NCBI GenBank assembly: GCA_020135845.1
Contig: JACHTQ010000001.1
Coordinates: 62,001 to 126,000 of the forward strand
DNA length: 64,000 nucleotides
DNA from: Campylobacter sp. W0018
GTDB lineage: Bacteria > Campylobacterota > Campylobacteria > Campylobacterales > Campylobacteraceae
Direction of reading: 5' to 3'
Made by a program: the position numbers and the translations under genes. The notes below the pieces were generated by a model. It was given only the letters and a program-made list of their open reading frames with translations. It made no database searches and had not been told where the DNA came from. Each line of letters starts with the position of its first letter. Positions within the stretch are counted from its first letter, which is position 1. Of the stretch, positions 63,579 to 64,000 are shown piece by piece.

Positions 63579-64000
63579 TTATTTAGCATATTCTATAGAT
63601 CTTAATTCCCGTATGACATTAACTTTAATTTCTCCAGGATATTGCATTTTTTCTTGAATTTCATTGGCAATTTCTTTAGCCAGTAAAGCACTTTCATCAT
63701 CATTGATCAATCTTGCATTAGCAATGACGCGAATTTCTCTACCTGCATTGATAGCATAAGCATTTTTAATCCCTTCTTTGCTTTTTGCAATGTCTTCTAG
63801 CTCTGTGACTCTTTTTAAGAAGGCTTCTAAAACTTCTCGTCTTGCGCCAGGTCTTGCTGCGCTTAAGGTATCAGCAGCACATACAGCAGCCGCTTCGATG
63901 CTTGTTGCTTCTTCATGTCCATGATGGGCATAAATCGCATTGATCACCACAGGATGTTCTTGATAGCGCTTACAAAGCTCTCCGCCTAAATCAACATGTG
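63579..64000 (-). CDS. rny: Ribonuclease Y (C-terminal part, gene runs off the window)
   Basis: About 140 C-terminal residues of the membrane-anchored endoribonuclease Y. HVDLGGELCKRYQEHP and INAIYAHHGHEEATSIEAA are parts of the HD domain, and AADTLSAARPGARREVLEAF and IRVIANARLINDD follow as in all RNase Y proteins. The 5' part, with KH domain and membrane anchor, lies beyond 64000. It ends nine bases before the dedA gene, which is probably co-transcribed. Confidence 0.94.
   Translation of the reverse strand, partial: HVDLGGELCKRYQEHPVVINAIYAHHGHEEATSIEAAAVCAADTLSAARPGARREVLEAFLKRVTELEDIAKSKEGIKNAYAINAGREIRVIANARLINDDESALLAKEIANEIQEKMQYPGEIKVNVIRELRSIEYAK

Overview
The window is a compact, AT-rich bacterial chromosome segment (I estimate about 30% GC by eye) with short or overlapping gene junctions. 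Its content marks it as Campylobacterota, genus Campylobacter, jejuni/coli clade. Markers include Peb4, an HtrA with the CprRS pair next to it, DccRS, a CiaC-like protein, the HspR/CbpA pair, HobA, and a nudH-lysC-hobA-holB-folP-ligA gene order. Several proteins (Peb4, HtrA, PNPase) look clearly diverged from C. jejuni as I remember them, so C. coli or another close relative is more likely than C. jejuni itself. This is inference from memory, not a search.

Layout. 1-9.7 kb: a partial hemW on the minus strand, diverging from a long plus-strand operon of nudH, lysC, hobA, holB, folP, ligA, a membrane protein, tlyA, ribF and cmoA. It covers mRNA decapping, DNA replication and ligation, folate, flavin, and rRNA/tRNA modification. 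9.7-11.9 kb: minus-strand EexN-like lipoprotein, TRIC-type membrane protein, exported endonuclease and nth. 12-16.3 kb: peb4-fba, then a MotA/TolQ-like plus MotB/OmpA-like motor pair. 16.3-18.9 kb: a PLP deaminase-type enzyme, a low-molecular-weight phosphatase and an MFS transporter. As I recall the C. jejuni reference order, a synteny breakpoint lies here.

18.9-27 kb: a minus-strand chain of purD, an RDD protein, lptD, pnp and a DNA glycosylase, headed by a GC-richer non-coding stretch that looks like a 6S-type RNA. Upstream of that is a large protein of unknown function. 27-45.7 kb: mixed housekeeping genes (guaA, uvrC, hemE, pdxJ-pdxA, glyS, kefB-type antiporter), a CiaC-like gene behind a sigma-54-type promoter, and the hspR-cbpA heat-shock operon with a HAIR-like operator. 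45.9-53.5 kb: stress and envelope control: htrA, cprRS, tRNA-Asn, dccRS, and groES-groEL behind a CIRCE element.

53.6-64 kb: a large AsmA/TamB-like protein, ribE, a laccase-domain protein, an M23 peptidase, a glycolate-oxidase-type flavoprotein and a YihY protein. These are followed by comEC broken by an apparent one-base frameshift, a DedA protein and the 3' part of rny.

I saw no insertion sequence, prophage, CRISPR array, rRNA gene or long poly-G contingency tract. No stretch over 300 bases lacks a gene. The most notable items are the comEC frameshift, the 6S-like RNA with a hairpin over the purD ribosome-binding site, the sigma-54-type promoter of the CiaC-like gene, and the stand-alone MotA/OmpA-type motor pair.
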